A DNA stretch of 64,000 bases from Megascapheus bottae (taxonomy: Eukaryota > Chordata > Mammalia > Rodentia > Geomyidae): assembly GCA_024803745.1 (NCBI GenBank), contig JANJXV010000161.1:942001-1006000 (forward strand). The letters run 5' to 3'. Positions 10,733 to 24,361 of the stretch are shown here, piece by piece. The notes beneath the pieces are model-generated. The model ran no database searches. It was not told the origin of the DNA and saw only the letters and a program-made list of their open reading frames with translations. The position numbers were made by a program, and so were the translations under genes. Positions within the stretch are counted from its first letter, which is position 1; every line of letters begins with the position of its first letter.

Positions 10733-13700
10733 CTACTGATTATGACGAATGAGGGAAACCACTGAGCCTAAGTTGTTTGAGTCTGGCTTACTTCACTTAA
10801 TATGATTTGTTGTAAGTCTTTCCATTTCCTAACAAATGGGGCAATGTCATTCTTTCTGACAGCAGCATAGAATTCCATTGTGTACAAATACCACAACTTG
10901 TTGATCGACTCATCAACTGAGAGATATCTGGGTTGGTTCCATATCTTTGCTATGGTGAATAGTGCTGCAATGAACATTGTTGTGCTAGTGGGTTTAGTAT
11001 GCCCTTGTTTCTGGATTGTTGGGTAAATGCCAAGTACTGGAATTGCTGGGTCATAGGGGAGTTGTATGTTTAGCGTTTTGAGGCACTGCCGCACTGCTTT
11101 CCATAGTGGTTGAACGAGTTTGCACTCCCACCAACAGTGTAGTAGTGATCCCTCCTGACCACATCCCCTCCAGCATCTGTTGTCATTCGTTTTCCTGATC
11201 CTGGCCATTCTAACTGGAGTTAGGTGGAATCTTAGACTTGTTTTGATTTGCATTTCTTTTATGACCAGAGATGTTGAGCATTTCTTCATGTGTCTATAGG
11301 CCATTTTTGTTTCTTCTTCAGAGAAGACTCTCTTTAAGTCTTTGGCCCATTTTGTAATGGGATGGGTGTTACTTTGGAGGTTAGTTTTGGAGTGATTCAA
11401 TTTTTTGAGTTGTTGATATATTTTAGATATGAGGCCTTGTTCCGTTGTTTGGGTGGTGAAGATCTTCTCCCACTCTGTAGGCTTCCTGATTAGTTTACTA
11501 GATATATCCGTTGCCATACAAAAGCTCTGGAGTTTAATGCAGTCCCACTTATCCAGCCTTTCTCTGATTTGTTGTGATTCTTGGTCCTTATTAAGAAAGT
11601 TTCGACCTGTACCAAGGAGGCCTAGTGTATCTCCTATTCCTTCCTGTAAACTTTTCAGTGTGTCAGCTTTTACCTCCACGTCTTTGATCCATTTGGAGTT
11701 AATTCTAGTGCAAGGGGACAAAAAAGGATCCAACTTTAGTTTTCTGCAATTGTTTAACCAGTTCTGCAAGCACAACTTGTTGAAGAGGCTATCTTTCTTC
11801 CATTCTATTTTTTTGGCTCCCTGGTCAAAGATTAGGTGGCCATAGGTCTGTGGTTTAATATCTGGGTCCGCAGTTCTACTCCATTGGACTTCAGGCCTGT
11901 TCTTGTGCCAGTACCAAGCTGTTTTGAGAATTATAGCTCTGTAATAGAGCCTTAAGTTTGGAATTGAAATTCCTCCAGCGCTGTTCTTTCTGCTAAGAAG
12001 TGTTTTTGCTATACGGGGTCTTTTATTATTCCATATGAAATTTTGAATTGCCTCTTCTATGTCTTTAAAGAATGACATTGGGATGTTGATGGGTATTACA
12101 TTGAATTTGTAGATAGCCCTTGGCAAGATTGTCATTTTCACAATGTTGATTCTTCCAATCCAGGAGCACGGGAGGTTTTTCCATTTCCTTAGTTCTGCTT
12201 TAATTTCCTTTTTTAGGGTTTTAAAGTTTTCATCTAAACGGCCCTTTACATTCTTAGTTAAGCTAATTGCTAGGTACTTTATTTTCTTTGAGGCTATTGT
12301 GAAAGGATTGTCTTTCCTGATTATTGCCTCGTTCCTCTCAGTGTTGGCGTAAAGTAAGGCAGTTGATTTGTGAGGGTTGATTTTATGGCCTGCTACCCTT
12401 CCAAAGCTTTGAATCACTCAAGGAGCTTGGGAGTAGAGTCTATAGGATTCTTTAAATACAGAATCATGTCATCTGCAAAGAGGGATAGTTTTATTTCCTC
12501 TTTCCCTACTTGGATCCCCTTTATGCTTGCTTCTTGCCTTATTGCACTGCCTAGGAATTCTAGTACTATGTTAAAAAGGAGTGGAGAGAGTGGGCATCCT
12601 TGTCTCGTTCCTGATTTTAGAGGGAATGGTTTTAGATTTTCACCATTAAGTATAATACTACCAGTGGGTTTCTCATACACAGCCTTTATTACATTGAGAA
12701 ATGTTCCATGGCTTCCTAGTTTCTCCACATCTTTTAACATAAAGGGGTTTTGGATCTTGTCAAATGCCTTTTCCGCATCTATTGAGACAATCATGTGATT
12801 TTATCCCTGCTCCTGTTGATGTGTTGAATTATATTAATTGATTTGTGTATGTTGAACCAGCTTTGCCTCCCTGTGATGAATCCAGTTTGATCATAGTGTA
12901 TATTTTTTTTGATGAGTTGTTGTAGACGGTTGGCCAGTATTTTGTTGAGAAGTTTTGCATCGAGGTTCATCAAAGAAATGGGTCTATAGATCTCTTTCTT
13001 TGATGAATCTCTGTCTGGTTTGGGGATGAGGGATATGCTGGCTTCACAGAATCAGTTTAGTAAAGAACCTTCATTTTCAATTTCGTTGAAGAGCTTGAGG
13101 AGTATTGGTGTGAGCTCTGCTTTGAAGACCTTATAGAATTCAGCTGTGAATCCATCTGGCCCTGGGCTCTTTTTAAGTGGAAGTTGTCTAATTTCCATTT
13201 CTATTTCAGAGCTTGAAATAGGCCTGTTGAGTTGGGTTAGCTCTTCTTGGTTCAGTGTGTGTATGTTAATATTGTCTAGGAATTCATCCATTTCTTCTAG
13301 ATTTTCAAATTTGTTGGCGTAAAGTTTTGAGAAATATTCCCTCATGATATTCTGGATCTTGGTAATTTCTGTCGTGATATTACCATTTTCATCTGCGATT
13401 TTGTTTATTTCGATATGCTCTCTTCTTTTTTTGGTAAGATTTGCTAAGGGCTTGTCAATTTTGTTAATTCTTTCAAGAACCAACTCCTTGTTTTGTTGAT
13501 TCTTTCTATAGTTTTTTTTTATTCCAAATCATTTAATTCTGCTTTGATTTTAATAATTTGCTTTCTCCTAATGGGTTTAGGGTTGGTTTGTTGCTCTTTT
13601 TCCAGGAGGTTAAGGTGAGACATTAACTAGTTGGTTTGCCATTTTTCCAACTTGCTGTTGTAGGCACTCAGCGCTATAAATTTTCCTCTGAGTACTGCCT

Positions 13701-14574
13701 TTGTTGTGTCCCTAAGGAGTTGATATTTGTGTGTTCCTTATTGTTAAATTCCATAAACAGTTGGATATCTGTTCTGATCTCTTCGATTACCCATTGTTTT
13801 TGATTCAACAATGTGTGGTTCAGTCTCCATGAGTTACAGGGTTTTCTTTGGTGGAGATGTGTGTTCAGCTCCAATTTGATGCCTTTATGGTCTGAGAGTG
13901 TGCATGGAATAATTTCAGTGTTTCTGAATCTGTCCAGGTTTGCTTTATGGCCTAAGATGTGGTCTATTTTGGAAAATGTTCCATGTGCTGCTGAGAAAAA
14001 CGTATATTGTGGTGTTACTGGGTGGAATATTCTGCAGATGTCTGTTAGATCTAGTTGGTCTATATAGTTGTTCAGTTCTAAGGTTTCTCTGTTGAGTTTT
14101 TGCCTTGTTGATCTGTCCATAGGTGAGAGTGGTGTGTTAAACTCACCAACAATCACTGTGTTTCGATCTATGTATGGTTTCAGTGTAAGTAAAGTTTGCT
14201 TGATGAAGTTTGGAGCTCCGGGATTGGGTGTGTAAATATTTAGGATTGTTATGTCTTCCGGGAGGAAAGATCCCTTTAGTAGTATGTAGTAACCTTCTTT
14301 GTCTTTTCTTACTAATTTTAGTTTGAAGTCTATTGTATCTGATATGAGGATGGCAACTCTAGCCTGTTTATGGGGGCAGTTAGCTTGATAGAGTTTATTC
14401 CAACCTCTCACTTTCAAAAGATGATTGTTTTTGGGTAAGATGTGTCTCTCGAAGTCAGCAGAACGATGGCTCTTGCTTTTTGATCCAACTAGACAACCTA
14501 TGCCGTTTAATTGGAGAGTTAAGTCCATTGATATTGAGAGTTAGGATTGAGAGATATTTATTAGTTCCTACCAT
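10733..14574 (-). pseudogene. L1 ORF2, broken, copy 2
   Basis: It carries the shared founder breaks. The endonuclease part is open 14528-13674 (284 codons). The central segment is open 13483-13052 and 12973-12791. The RT core is split by a private one-base loss near 12416, giving frames 12794-12414 (with FADD) and 12417-10768. A second private one-base loss near 10770 removes the normal last residues. The residue after the PT of the KPTASI segment is G, not A, a variant found elsewhere only in U5. Confidence 0.93.
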
Positions 14575-14804
14575 TTTTAAAAGCTTTTAGTAGGGCCTGT
14601 GTCTTGACAGTTCTTGTGGTCCTTAGATGGTATGCTGTTTAGGTGCCATTTTTTCCCTATATTGCATTTATTTTGGTTTTCTATGTATAGAGCATCTTTG
14701 AGAATTCTCTGTAGTGTTGGTTTTGTTTCGACATATTGTTGCAGCTTTTCCCTGGAATGGAATGTTTTTATTTTTCCCTCAGTTATGAATGAGAGCTTAG
14801 CTGG

Positions 14805-15805
14805 CTACAGTATTCTTGGTTGGTAGTTATTTGATATAAGGGCATGACATATATGCTTCCAGTCACTTCGTGCTTGCATGGTCTCTGCTGAGAAATCTGG
14901 GGTTATTCTGATTGGATTGCCTTTGTAGGTTACTGATCCCTTTTCCCTGGCTGCCTTTAGGATCTTTCCTTTCGTTTCTATTGATCCAGTTCGGATCACA
15001 ATGTGGCGGTGGGATGTTCTTTTCTGGTCAGGTCTGTTTGGGGTTCTAAAAGCTTCTCGTATCTGGATGGGCCTGCCCTTGTGGATATTTGGGAAATTCT
15101 CTGAGATGATTCCCTGAAGTATATTTCCAATACCATTGACCTCTTTCTCCATGCCCTCCTCAGTACCAACTAGCCTTAAATTAGGCTTCCTAATTGTATC
15201 TTGGACCTCCTGAAGCGCTCTCTCATATTTCCTAGATTTGGATTGACTCATTTTCTGTTCTTTATAATACCTAAATTATGTTCAGCCACGGAAATTCTCT
15301 CCTCTGCAATGTCTAACAGGCTATCAAAGTTATCTACTTTATTTTTCATCTCCCTTGCTTCTAATTGCTCACTTTTGATGCCTTGCATCCCTTGTTTTAG
15401 ATCGTGTATGGATTTCTTTATCTCCTTGATTTCCTTTTGAGTCGTTAGCTCAGTACCTTTATTTTCTTTGGACATTTGCTGGAGTTTGGTCACGTTTTTA
15501 TTTGTGGATTCTTTGAATTCATCCATCTTTCTTTGAAAAACCTTTATTATGGCCTCCTTTATGGCTTCTTCTTTTTCACTTATCACCTTGTTTTTGCTTT
15601 CCTCTTGTTCAGGTATGGCTTCCTCCATTACCTCTTTCTTTATATTTTCACATTTTTCATTAATGATGTTTATCAATTGCATTTGTGTAGCAATTGGAAG
15701 ACTCTCCTCTAGGTTTGCCAGTGACTGTTCCATTGTCTGTTTACATTGGGTGGGGGATGTTGTTTCTTGATTTGACATTTTTCTTGAGTTTCTTGTTCTG
15801 CCCAT
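14805..15805 (-). pseudogene. L1 ORF1, frameshifted, copy 2
   Basis: Frames 15805-15248 and 15251-14805, with the same four-base overlap at the break as in U1. Private substitutions lie in the coiled coil (KGTELTT for KATELTT; FDSLLDIAEE). Confidence 0.93.
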
Positions 15806-16465
15806 TTGAAAATGGGAGCAAGATTACTACTAAATACGATTATAGTTTTTCAGATATAACCAACCTAGACCTCTGTAGCTGGCAGACACTAGATGTTCAC
15901 AAGTTTTGATTGGTATTATCACTCTTTCTTTTTGTGCACTTACAGACCAGCCTAATACAACCACTGATAAGCGATTTATACCCAAAACAATAAGCCTCTC
16001 AATCCAATCTCTATTGTCTTTAAGTCCCTCTGAGCCTAGAGAATAATTAACCACCTACATATACAATATTGCTCAACAGCCATCAAGTGTAGATCCGTGC
16101 AGTATAAGGGTTGAAAGACGAGCAGAGGTCCAGAGATAGAACAAAAGAATGAGAGAGGTCAGGGGAGGTGCAAGAGGATTAACGTAGGAGTGTAAGAATA
16201 TTGTAGTAATGAAGAAAAGTTATAGCATAAGGATAACTGACATAAGTTGGTAAGTAGGTAGCATATTTGAGTACAAAGTTTGGAAAGTATTAGAATAAAA
16301 CTTATGTGTTGCTTCACGACTAGCTCTTAGCCCAACCAGTGGCCTCACAGTGGACAATGGGATGGATCTGTTTTTCTTGTCTACGTTGAGGGAAAGGGGT
16401 ATTTCACAAGATGCAGAAGCGAAGATTTCAGAAGCAAATGCTGTGAGTGAATTAGCTCGTAAAAG

Positions 16466-16674
16466 GATTTTTATTTTCTTTTAGCTTTCTGCCAGTCTTG
16501 GGGCTTGAATTCAGGGCCTGAGCACTGTCCTCGTGTTTTCTCAAGTCTAGCCCTCTGCCACTTGAGCCACAGTGCCACATCTAGATTTTCTATCTATGTG
16601 GTACTGAGCAATCAAACCCAGATCTTCATGGATGCTAGGCAAGCACTCTACCACTATGCCAAACTCTCAACCCT
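16466..16674 (-). mobile_element. SINE dimer (minus) in the U2 spacer
   Basis: Same insertion as in U1, with small differences in the tail (AAAGGATTT for AAAAGCATTT). Confidence 0.75.
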
Positions 16675-16692
16675 GACATAGTAATTATGAAG

Positions 16693-16737
<45 letters not shown>
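16693..16737. repeat. (TCA)15 microsatellite, U2
   Basis: Fifteen uninterrupted triplets, the longest pure tract in the array. Confidence 0.95.
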
Positions 16738-16738
<1 letters not shown>

Positions 16739-16938
16739 ATCCAAATATCCTTTCTCCTACAAAGAATGAACACTTAACTGTGTCTAATGCTTTTTTTTTA
16801 ATTTCACTAATTCTTCTGTGTTTTTCCCTCTTGCATTTTTTACACATGACAGCAAAGCTAATCATCAGGAAAAAATTGATTAGGATACAGAAACCTAATA
16901 ATATCCTAGTAGATTGACGTCAAAAATATGTGCAAGAT

Positions 16939-17133
16939 GCCCTGTGTGTTTGACCTAGTGGGAGAGTCCTTGGCTACCAAGCAGTAAGCCTCAGGTTTGA
17001 TTCCTCATTACCACATACATAGAAAACGCTGCAAGTGGTGCTGTCGCTCGGTGGGACAGCTAAAGCCTAAAGAAAGCCCAAAAACAATGTTCACACTCTG
17101 AGTTCAAGTCCCAAGACTAGCAAAAACAAAAAA
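16939..17133 (+). mobile_element. SINE dimer (plus) in the U2 spacer
   Basis: The second monomer here has a consensus-like B box (GTTCAAGTC), unlike the GGTCAAGTC of most units. Confidence 0.75.
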
Positions 17134-18180
17134 TATTCGACAAGGGGCAAAATGCAGGCAGAGAAGGCACTGTGAAGCAAATGTTTTGTAAAGGATGAGG
17201 GCAATATTGACCCTTAAGTTTGGATCTTACCTAAGAAAGGCACCTTGAGCCTGAGACCAGACTGGTAGTTGGGCCTAGTGGAAGACATTGGGATTGGACA
17301 AATAAAGTGTGCTGTATACTACATCCACATGTATATTGTGAGATTGGAGGAGAGATTCAGCCTCCAGTATGTCTTTGGTGAGGTCTTTTGTGAGCAAGGA
17401 TCTTTGGTCATTGGGCACTGAAAGGTTACCCTGCCTCCCTCACAATGGAACAGAATATGGAACCCTGGTAACCAAGCCACTGTAACTAACAACCAGCTCA
17501 AGCCAGCTCACTTGGCCTGTGGCTCAGGAGGAAGAAAGATGTTGCTGTGCTGTTGCCAAAGGTCAGGAAACTCGAGTCTCAGGCATGGAAGTTGTGGATG
17601 TCTTACTCGAAGATGTACATGCTAGATCATTGCCAAGCCACAAATCCAGTATAACAGAACTTTCTCCAAGAAGAAGGCCAGGAAAATCCAGGGCAACCAG
17701 ATGAGGTAAATTTCTAAGAAGAAATGTATTTGACCCCATCATCCTCCCCACACACTACAACTTTCTTTTTTTTTCATTTTTTTATTGTAATTAGTAAAAG
17801 GGTTATATGATATTTGCCAGATAGAAGGTGCATTAATTCACATACATTGATACCCTTTCACTTGTCTTGGTACCCATTTCCCTCCAAACCCACACCCCCC
17901 ACCCGTCTTGGTTTTCCCCCCTTCCCTATCAAATTTCAAATATCCAAATACAAATAAATTCAATATATCAGATAACAAAGTGAGATACTATACCAATATG
18001 GGATAACCAAGGGACAGCAAGCGAGATGAGAGACAACATAGTACATTAAGGACAACAATAATTCATTATATGGCTTTTGTGTCAATATCCTGGAGGTCCT
18101 TTCAATTAGCTTCACATTATATGGTCTTATATATGGCCTTTTGCTCTATTGACAATCTCTGCTAGTAGAGCCCAAGGTTT

Positions 18181-21100
18181 CTACTGATTATGACGAATGA
18201 GGGAAACCACTGAGCCTAAGTTCCTTTGAGTCTGGCTTACTTCACTTAATATGATTTGTTCTAAGTCTTTCCATTTCCTAACAAATGGGGCGATGTCATT
18301 CTTTCTGACAGCAGCATAGAATTCCATTGTGTACAAATACCACAACTTGTTGATCCACTCATCAACTGAGGGACATCTGGGTTGGTTCCATATCTTTGCT
18401 ATGGTGAATAGTGCTGCAATGAACATTGTTGTGCTAGTGGGTTTAGTATGCCCTTGTTTCTGGATTGTTGGGTAAATGCCAAGTAGTGGAATTGCTGGGT
18501 CATAGGGGAGTTGTATGTTTAGCGTTTTGAGGCACTGCCGCACTGCTTTCCATAGTGGTTGAATGAGTTTGCACTCCCACCAACAGTGTAGTAGTGATCC
18601 CTCCTGACCACATCCCCTCCAGCATCTGTTGTCATTCGTTTTCCTGATCCTGGCCATTCTAACTGGAGTTAGGTGTAATCTTAGACTTGTTTTGATTTGC
18701 ATTTCTTTTATGACCAGAGATGTTGAGCATTTCTTCATGTGTCTATAGGCCATTTTTGTTTCTTCTTCAGAGAAGACTCTCTTTAAGTCTTTGGCCCATT
18801 TTGTAATGGGATGGGTGTTACTTTGGAGGTTAGTTTTGGAGTGATTCAATTTTTTGAGTTGTTGATATATTTTAGATATGAGGCCTTGTTCCATTGTTTG
18901 GGTGGTGAAGATCTTCTCCCACTCTGTAGGCTTCCTGAGTAGTTTACTAGCTATATCCGTTGCCATACAAAAGCTCTGCAGTTTAATGCAGTCCCACTTA
19001 TCCAGCCTTTCTCTGATTTGTTGTGATTCTTGGTCCTTATTAAGAAAGTTTCGACCTGTACCAAGGAGGCCTAGTGTATCTTCTATTCCTTCCTGTAAAC
19101 TTTTCAGTGTGTCAGCTTTTACCTCCACGTCTTTGATCCATTTGGAGTTAATTCTAGTGCAAGGTGACAAAGAAGGATCAAACTTTAGTTTTCTGCAGGT
19201 GTTTAACCAGTTCTGCCAGCACAACTTGTTGAAGAGGCTATCTTTCTTCCATTCTATTTTTTTGGCTCCCTGGTCAAAGATTAGGTGGCCATAGGTCTGT
19301 GGTTTAATATCTGGGTCCGCAGTTCTACTCCATTGGACTTCAGGCCTGTTCTTGTGCCAGTACCAAGCTGTTTTGAGAATTATAGCTCTGTAATAGAGCC
19401 TTAAGTTTGGAATTGAAATTCCTCCAGCGCTGTTCTTTCTGCTAAGAAGTGTTTTTGCTATACGGGGTCTTTTATTATTCCATATGAAATTTTGAGTTGC
19501 TTCTTCTATGTCTTTAAAGAATGACATTGGGATGTTGATGGGTATTACATTGAATTTGTAGATAGCCCTTGGCAAGATTGTCATTTTCACAATATTGATT
19601 CCTCCAATCCAGGAGCATGGGAGGTTTTTCCATTTCCTTAGTTCTGCTTTAATTTCCTTTTTTATCGTTTTAAAGTTTTCATCTAAACGGTCCTTTACAT
19701 TCTTAGTTAAGCTAATTGCTAGGTACTTTATTTTCTTTGAGGCTATTTTGAAAGGATTTTCTTTCCTGATTATTGCTTCGTTCCTCTCAGTGTTGGCGTA
19801 AAGTAAGGCAGTTGATTTGTGAGGGTTGATTTTATGGCCTGCTACCCTTCCAAAGCTTTGAATCAGCTCAAGGCGCTTGGGAGTAGAGTCTATAGGATTC
19901 TTTAAATACAGAATCATGTCATCTGCAAAGAGGGATAGTTTTATTTCCTCTTTCCCTACTTGGATCCCCTTTATGCTTGCTTCTTGCCTTATTGCACTGC
20001 CTAGGAATTCTAGTACTATGTTAAAAAGGAGTGGAGAGAGTGGGCATCCTTGTCTCGTTCCTGATTTTAGAGGGAATGGCTTTAGATTTTCACCATTAAG
20101 TATAATACTAGCAGTGGGTTTCTCATACACAGCCTTTATTACATTGAGAAATGTTCCATGGATTCCTAGTTTCTCCACATCTTTTAACATAAAGGGGTTT
20201 TGGATCTTCTCAAATGCCTTTTCCGCATCTATTGAGACAATCATGTGATTTTATCCCTGCTCCTGTTGATGTGTTGAATTATATTAATTGATTTGTGTAT
20301 GTTGAACCAGCTTTGCCTCCCTGTGATGAATCCAGTTTGATCATAGTGTATATTTTTTTTGATGAGTTGTTGTAGACGGTTGGCCAGTATTTTGTTGAGA
20401 AGTTTTGCATCGAGGTTCATCAAAGAAATGGGTCTATAGATCTCTTTCTTTGATGAATCTCTGTCTGGTTTGGGGATGAGGGATATGCTGGCTTCACAGA
20501 ATCAGTTTAGTAAAGAACCTTCATTTTCAATTTGGTTGAAGAGCTTGAGGAGTATTGGTGTGAGCTCTGCTTTGAAGACCTTATAGAATTCAGCTGTGAA
20601 TCCATCTGGCCCTGGGCTCTTTTTAAGTGGAAGTTGTCTAATTTCCATTTCTATTTCAGAGCTTGGAATAGGCCTGTTGAGTTGGGTTAGCTCTTCTTGG
20701 TTCAGTGTGTGTATGTTAATATTGTCTAGGAATTCATCCATTTCTTCTAGATTCTCAAATTTGTTGGCGTAAAGGTTTTGAGAAGTATTCCCTCATGATA
20801 TTCTGGATCTTGGTAATTTCTCTCGTGATATTACCATTTTCATCTGTGATTTTGTTTAGTTCGATATGCTCTCTTCTTTTTTTGGTAAGATTTGCTAAGG
20901 GCTTGTCAATTTTGTTAATTCTTTCAAGAACCAACTCCTTGTTTTGTTGATTCTTTCTATAGTTTTTTTATTCCAAATCATTTAATTCTGCTTTGATTTT
21001 AATAACTTGCTTTCTCGTAATGGGTTTAGGGTTGGTTTGTTGCTCTTTTTCCAGGAGGTTAAGGTGAGACATTAACTAGTTGGTTTGCCATTTTTCCAAC

Positions 21101-22023
21101 TTGCTGTTGTAGGCACTCCGCGCTATAAATTTTCCTCTGAGTACTGCCTTTGTTGTGTCCCTAAGGAGTTGATATTTGTGTGCTCCTTATTGTTAAATTT
21201 CATAAACAGTTGGATATCTGTTCAGATCTCTTCGATTACCCATTGTTTTTGATTCAACAATGTGTGGTTCAGTCTCCCTGAGTTACAGGGTTTTCTTTGG
21301 TGGAGATGTGTGTTCAGCTCCAATTTGATGCCCTTATGGTCTGAGAGTGTGCCTGGAATAATTTCAGTGTTTCTGAATCTGTCCAGGTTTGCTTTATGGC
21401 CTAAGATGTGGTCTATTTTGGAAAATGTTCCATGTGCTGCTGAGAAAAACGTATATTGTGGTGTTACTGGGTGGAATATTCTGCAGATGTCTGTTAGATC
21501 TAGTTGGTCTATATAGTTGTTCAGTTCTAAGGTTTCTCTGTTGAGTTTTTGCCTTGTTGATCTGTCCATAGGTGAGAGTGGTGTGTTAAACTCATCAACA
21601 ATCACTGTGTTTCGATCTATGTATGGTTTCAGTGTAAGTAAAGTTTGCTTGATGAAGTTTGGAGCTCCGGGATTGGGTGTGTAAATATTTAGGATTGTTA
21701 TGTCTTCCGGGAGGAAAGATCCCTTTAGTAGTATGTAGTAACCTTCTTTGTCTTTTCTTACTAATTTTAGTTTGAAGTCTATTGTATCTGATATGAGGAT
21801 GGCAACTCTAGCCTGTTTATGGGGGCAGTTAGCTTGATAGAGTTTATTCCAACCTCTCACTTTCAAAAGATGATTGTTTTTGGGTAAGATGTGTCTCTTG
21901 AAGTCAGCAGAACGATGGCTCTTGCTTTTTGATCCAACTAGACAACCTATACCGTTTAATTGGAGAGTTAAGTCCATTGATATTGAGAGTTAGGATTGAG
22001 AGATATTTATTAGTTCCTACCAT
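18181..22023 (-). pseudogene. L1 ORF2, broken 5' half but open RT half, copy 3
   Basis: The last 687 codons (20244-18181) are one open frame from an internal ATG to the normal L1 stop. RT motif A lies in SIDAEKAF (residues 4-11), RQGCPLSP at 64-71 and FADD at 106-109. A Cys-rich C-terminal motif with C541, C545, H553 and C558 follows. The 5' half has all the founder breaks. Private ones are a TGA closing the endonuclease frame at 21222 (251 codons open) and an extra T near 20774. The endonuclease reads VDEFNTPL where other copies have VGEFNTPL. Whether the 687-codon frame is ever translated cannot be judged from the sequence. Confidence 0.92.
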
Positions 22024-22254
22024 TTTTAAAAGCTTTTAGTAGGGCCTGTGTCTTGACAGTTCTTGTGGTCCTTAGATGGTATGCTGTTTAGGTGCCATTT
22101 CTTTCCCTATATTGCATTTATTTTGGTTTTCTATGTATAGAGCATCTTTGAGAATTCTCTGTAGTGTTGGTTTTGTTTCGACATATTGTTGCAGCTTTTC
22201 CCTGGAATGGAATGTTTTTATTTTTCCCTCAGTTATGAATGAGAGCTTAGCTGG

Positions 22255-23255
22255 CTACAATATTCTTGGTTGGTAGTTATTTGATATAAGGGCATGACAT
22301 ATATGCTTCCAGTCACTTCGTGCTTGCATGGACTCTGCTGAGAAATCTGGGGTTATTCTGATTGGATTGCCTTTGTAGGTTACTGATCCCTTTTCCCTGG
22401 CTGCCTTTAGGATCTTTCCTTTCGTTTCTATTGATCCAGTTCGGATCACAATGTGGCGGTGGGATGTTCTTTTCTGGTCAGTTCTGTTTGGGGTTCTAAA
22501 AGCTTCTCGTATCTGGATGGGCCTGCCCTTCTGGATATTTGGGAAATTCTCTGAGATGATTCCCTGAAGTATATTTCCAATACCATTGACCTCTTTCTCC
22601 ACGCCCTCCTCAGTACCAACTAGCCTTAAATTAGGCTTCCTAATTGTATCTTGGACCTCCTGAAGCGCTCTCTCATATTTCCTAGATTTGGATTGACTCA
22701 TTTTCTGTTCTTTATAATACCTAAATTATCTTCAGCCACGGAAATTCTCTCCTCTGCAATATCTAACCTGCTATCAAAGCTATCTACTTTATTTTTCATC
22801 TCCCTTGCTTCTAATTGCTCACTTTTGATGCCTTGCATCCCTTGTTTTAGATCATGTATGGATTTCTTTATCTCCTTGATTTCCTTTTGAGTGGTTAGCT
22901 CAGTAGCTTTATTTTCTTTGGACATTTGCTGGAGTTTGGTCACGTTTTTATTTGTGGATTCTTTGAATTCATCCATCTTTCTTTGAAAAACCTTTATTAT
23001 GGCCTCCTTTATGGCTTCTTCTTTTTCACTTATCACCTTGTTTTTGCTTTCCTCTTGTTCAGGTATGGCTTCCTCCATTATCTCTTTCTTTATATTTTCA
23101 GATTTTTCATTAATGATGTTTATCAATTGCATTTGTGTAGCAATTGGAAGACTCTCCTCTAGGTTTGCCAGTGACTGTTCCATTGTCTGTTTACATTGGG
23201 TGGGGGATGTTGTTTCTTGATTTGACATTTTTCTTGAGTTTCTTGTTCTGCCCAT
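22255..23255 (-). pseudogene. L1 ORF1, frameshifted, copy 3
   Basis: Frames 23255-22698 (coiled-coil part) and 22701-22255 (RRM-like and C-terminal part). Private changes in the second part: T for P in NRPDQ, and S for T in SAETMQ. Confidence 0.93.
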
Positions 23256-23917
23256 TTGAAAATGGGAGCATGATTACTACTAAATACGATTATAGTTTTT
23301 CAGATATAACCAACCTAGACCTCTGTAGCTGGCAGACACTAGATGTTCACAAGTTTTGATTGGTATTATCACTCTTTCTTTTTGTGCACTTACAGACCAG
23401 CCTAATACAACCACTGATAAGCGATTTATACCCAAAACAATAAGCCTCTCAATCCAATCTCTATTGTCTTTAAGTCCCTCTGAGCCTAGAGAATAATTAA
23501 CCACCTACATATACAATATTGCTCAACAGCCATCAAGTGTAGATTCGTGCAGTGTAAGGGTTGAAAGACGAGCAGAGGTCCAGAGATAGAAAAAAAGAAT
23601 GAGAGAGGTCAGGGGAGGTGCAAGAGGATTAACGTAGGAGTGTAAGAATATTGTAGTAATGAAGAAAAGTTATAGCATAAGTATAACTGACATAAGTTGG
23701 TAAGTAGGTAGCATATTTGAGTACAAAGTTTGGAAAGTATTAGAATAAAACTTATGTGTTGCTGCACGACTAGCTCTTAGCCCAAGCAGTGCCCTCACAG
23801 TGGACCATGGGATGGATCTGTTTTTCTTGTCTACGTTGAGGGAAAGGGGTATTTCACAAGATGCAGAAGCGAAGATTTCAGAAGCAAATGCTGTGAGTGA
23901 ATTAGCTCGTAAAAAGC

Positions 23918-24125
23918 ATTTTTATTTTCTTTTATCTTTCTGCCAGTCTTGGGGCTTGAATTCAGGGCCTGAGCACTGTCCTCGGGTTTTCTCAAGTCTA
24001 GCCCTCTGCCACTTGAGCCACAGTGCCACATCTAGATTTTCTATCTATGTGGTACTGAGCAATCAAACCCAGATCTTCATGGATGCTAGGCAAGCACTCT
24101 ACCACTATGCCAAACTCTCAACCCT
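23918..24125 (-). mobile_element. SINE dimer (minus) in the U3 spacer
   Basis: Same element as in U1. It has the GAGCCACAG form near its middle, where U1 has GAGCCCCAG. Confidence 0.75.
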
Positions 24126-24143
24126 GACATAGTAATTATAAAG

Positions 24144-24161
24144 TCATCATCATCATTATCA
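24144..24161. repeat. Short interrupted TCA tract, U3
   Basis: Four TCA, one TTA, one TCA: the shortest version, shared only with U4. Confidence 0.95.
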
Positions 24162-24361
24162 TATCCAAATATCCTTTCTCCTACAAAGAATGAACACTTA
24201 ACTGTGTCTAATGCTTTTTTTTAATTTCACTAATTCTTCTGTGTTTTTCCCTCTTGCATTTTTTACACATGACAGCAAAGCTAATCATCAGGAAAAAATT
24301 GATTAGGATACAGAAACCTAATAATATCCTAGTAGATTGACGTCAAAAATATATGCAAGAT

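Larger units (their letters stand above)
10311..15805 (-). mobile_element. L1 copy 2 (U2)
   Basis: Complete 3' end: a poly-T run (tail complement) near 10313-10330, then about 0.4 kb of 3' UTR before the ORF2 stop at 10733. Part of the 3' UTR is C-rich on the plus strand (10437-10476), as in the older L1 tails at 60.7 and 61.4 kb. Confidence 0.95.
15806..17761. other. Spacer of U2
   Basis: Same contents and order as the U1 spacer. The 61-codon frame is at 17519-17704 and carries the only amino-acid change I see among the seven copies (L to P). The leader frame is at 15830-16054. Confidence 0.7.
17762..23255 (-). mobile_element. L1 copy 3 (U3)
   Basis: Tail complement at about 17764-17783, then the 3' UTR, with the ORF2 stop at 18181. 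ORF1 starts at 23255. From about 22762 rightwards its sequence falls in the U4/U5 group. Confidence 0.95.

Noticed and set aside
16635..16865. Frames with long poly-Asp (minus) or poly-Ser (plus) runs
   Set aside because: They are translations of the (TCA)n microsatellite and differ between units only by triplet number.
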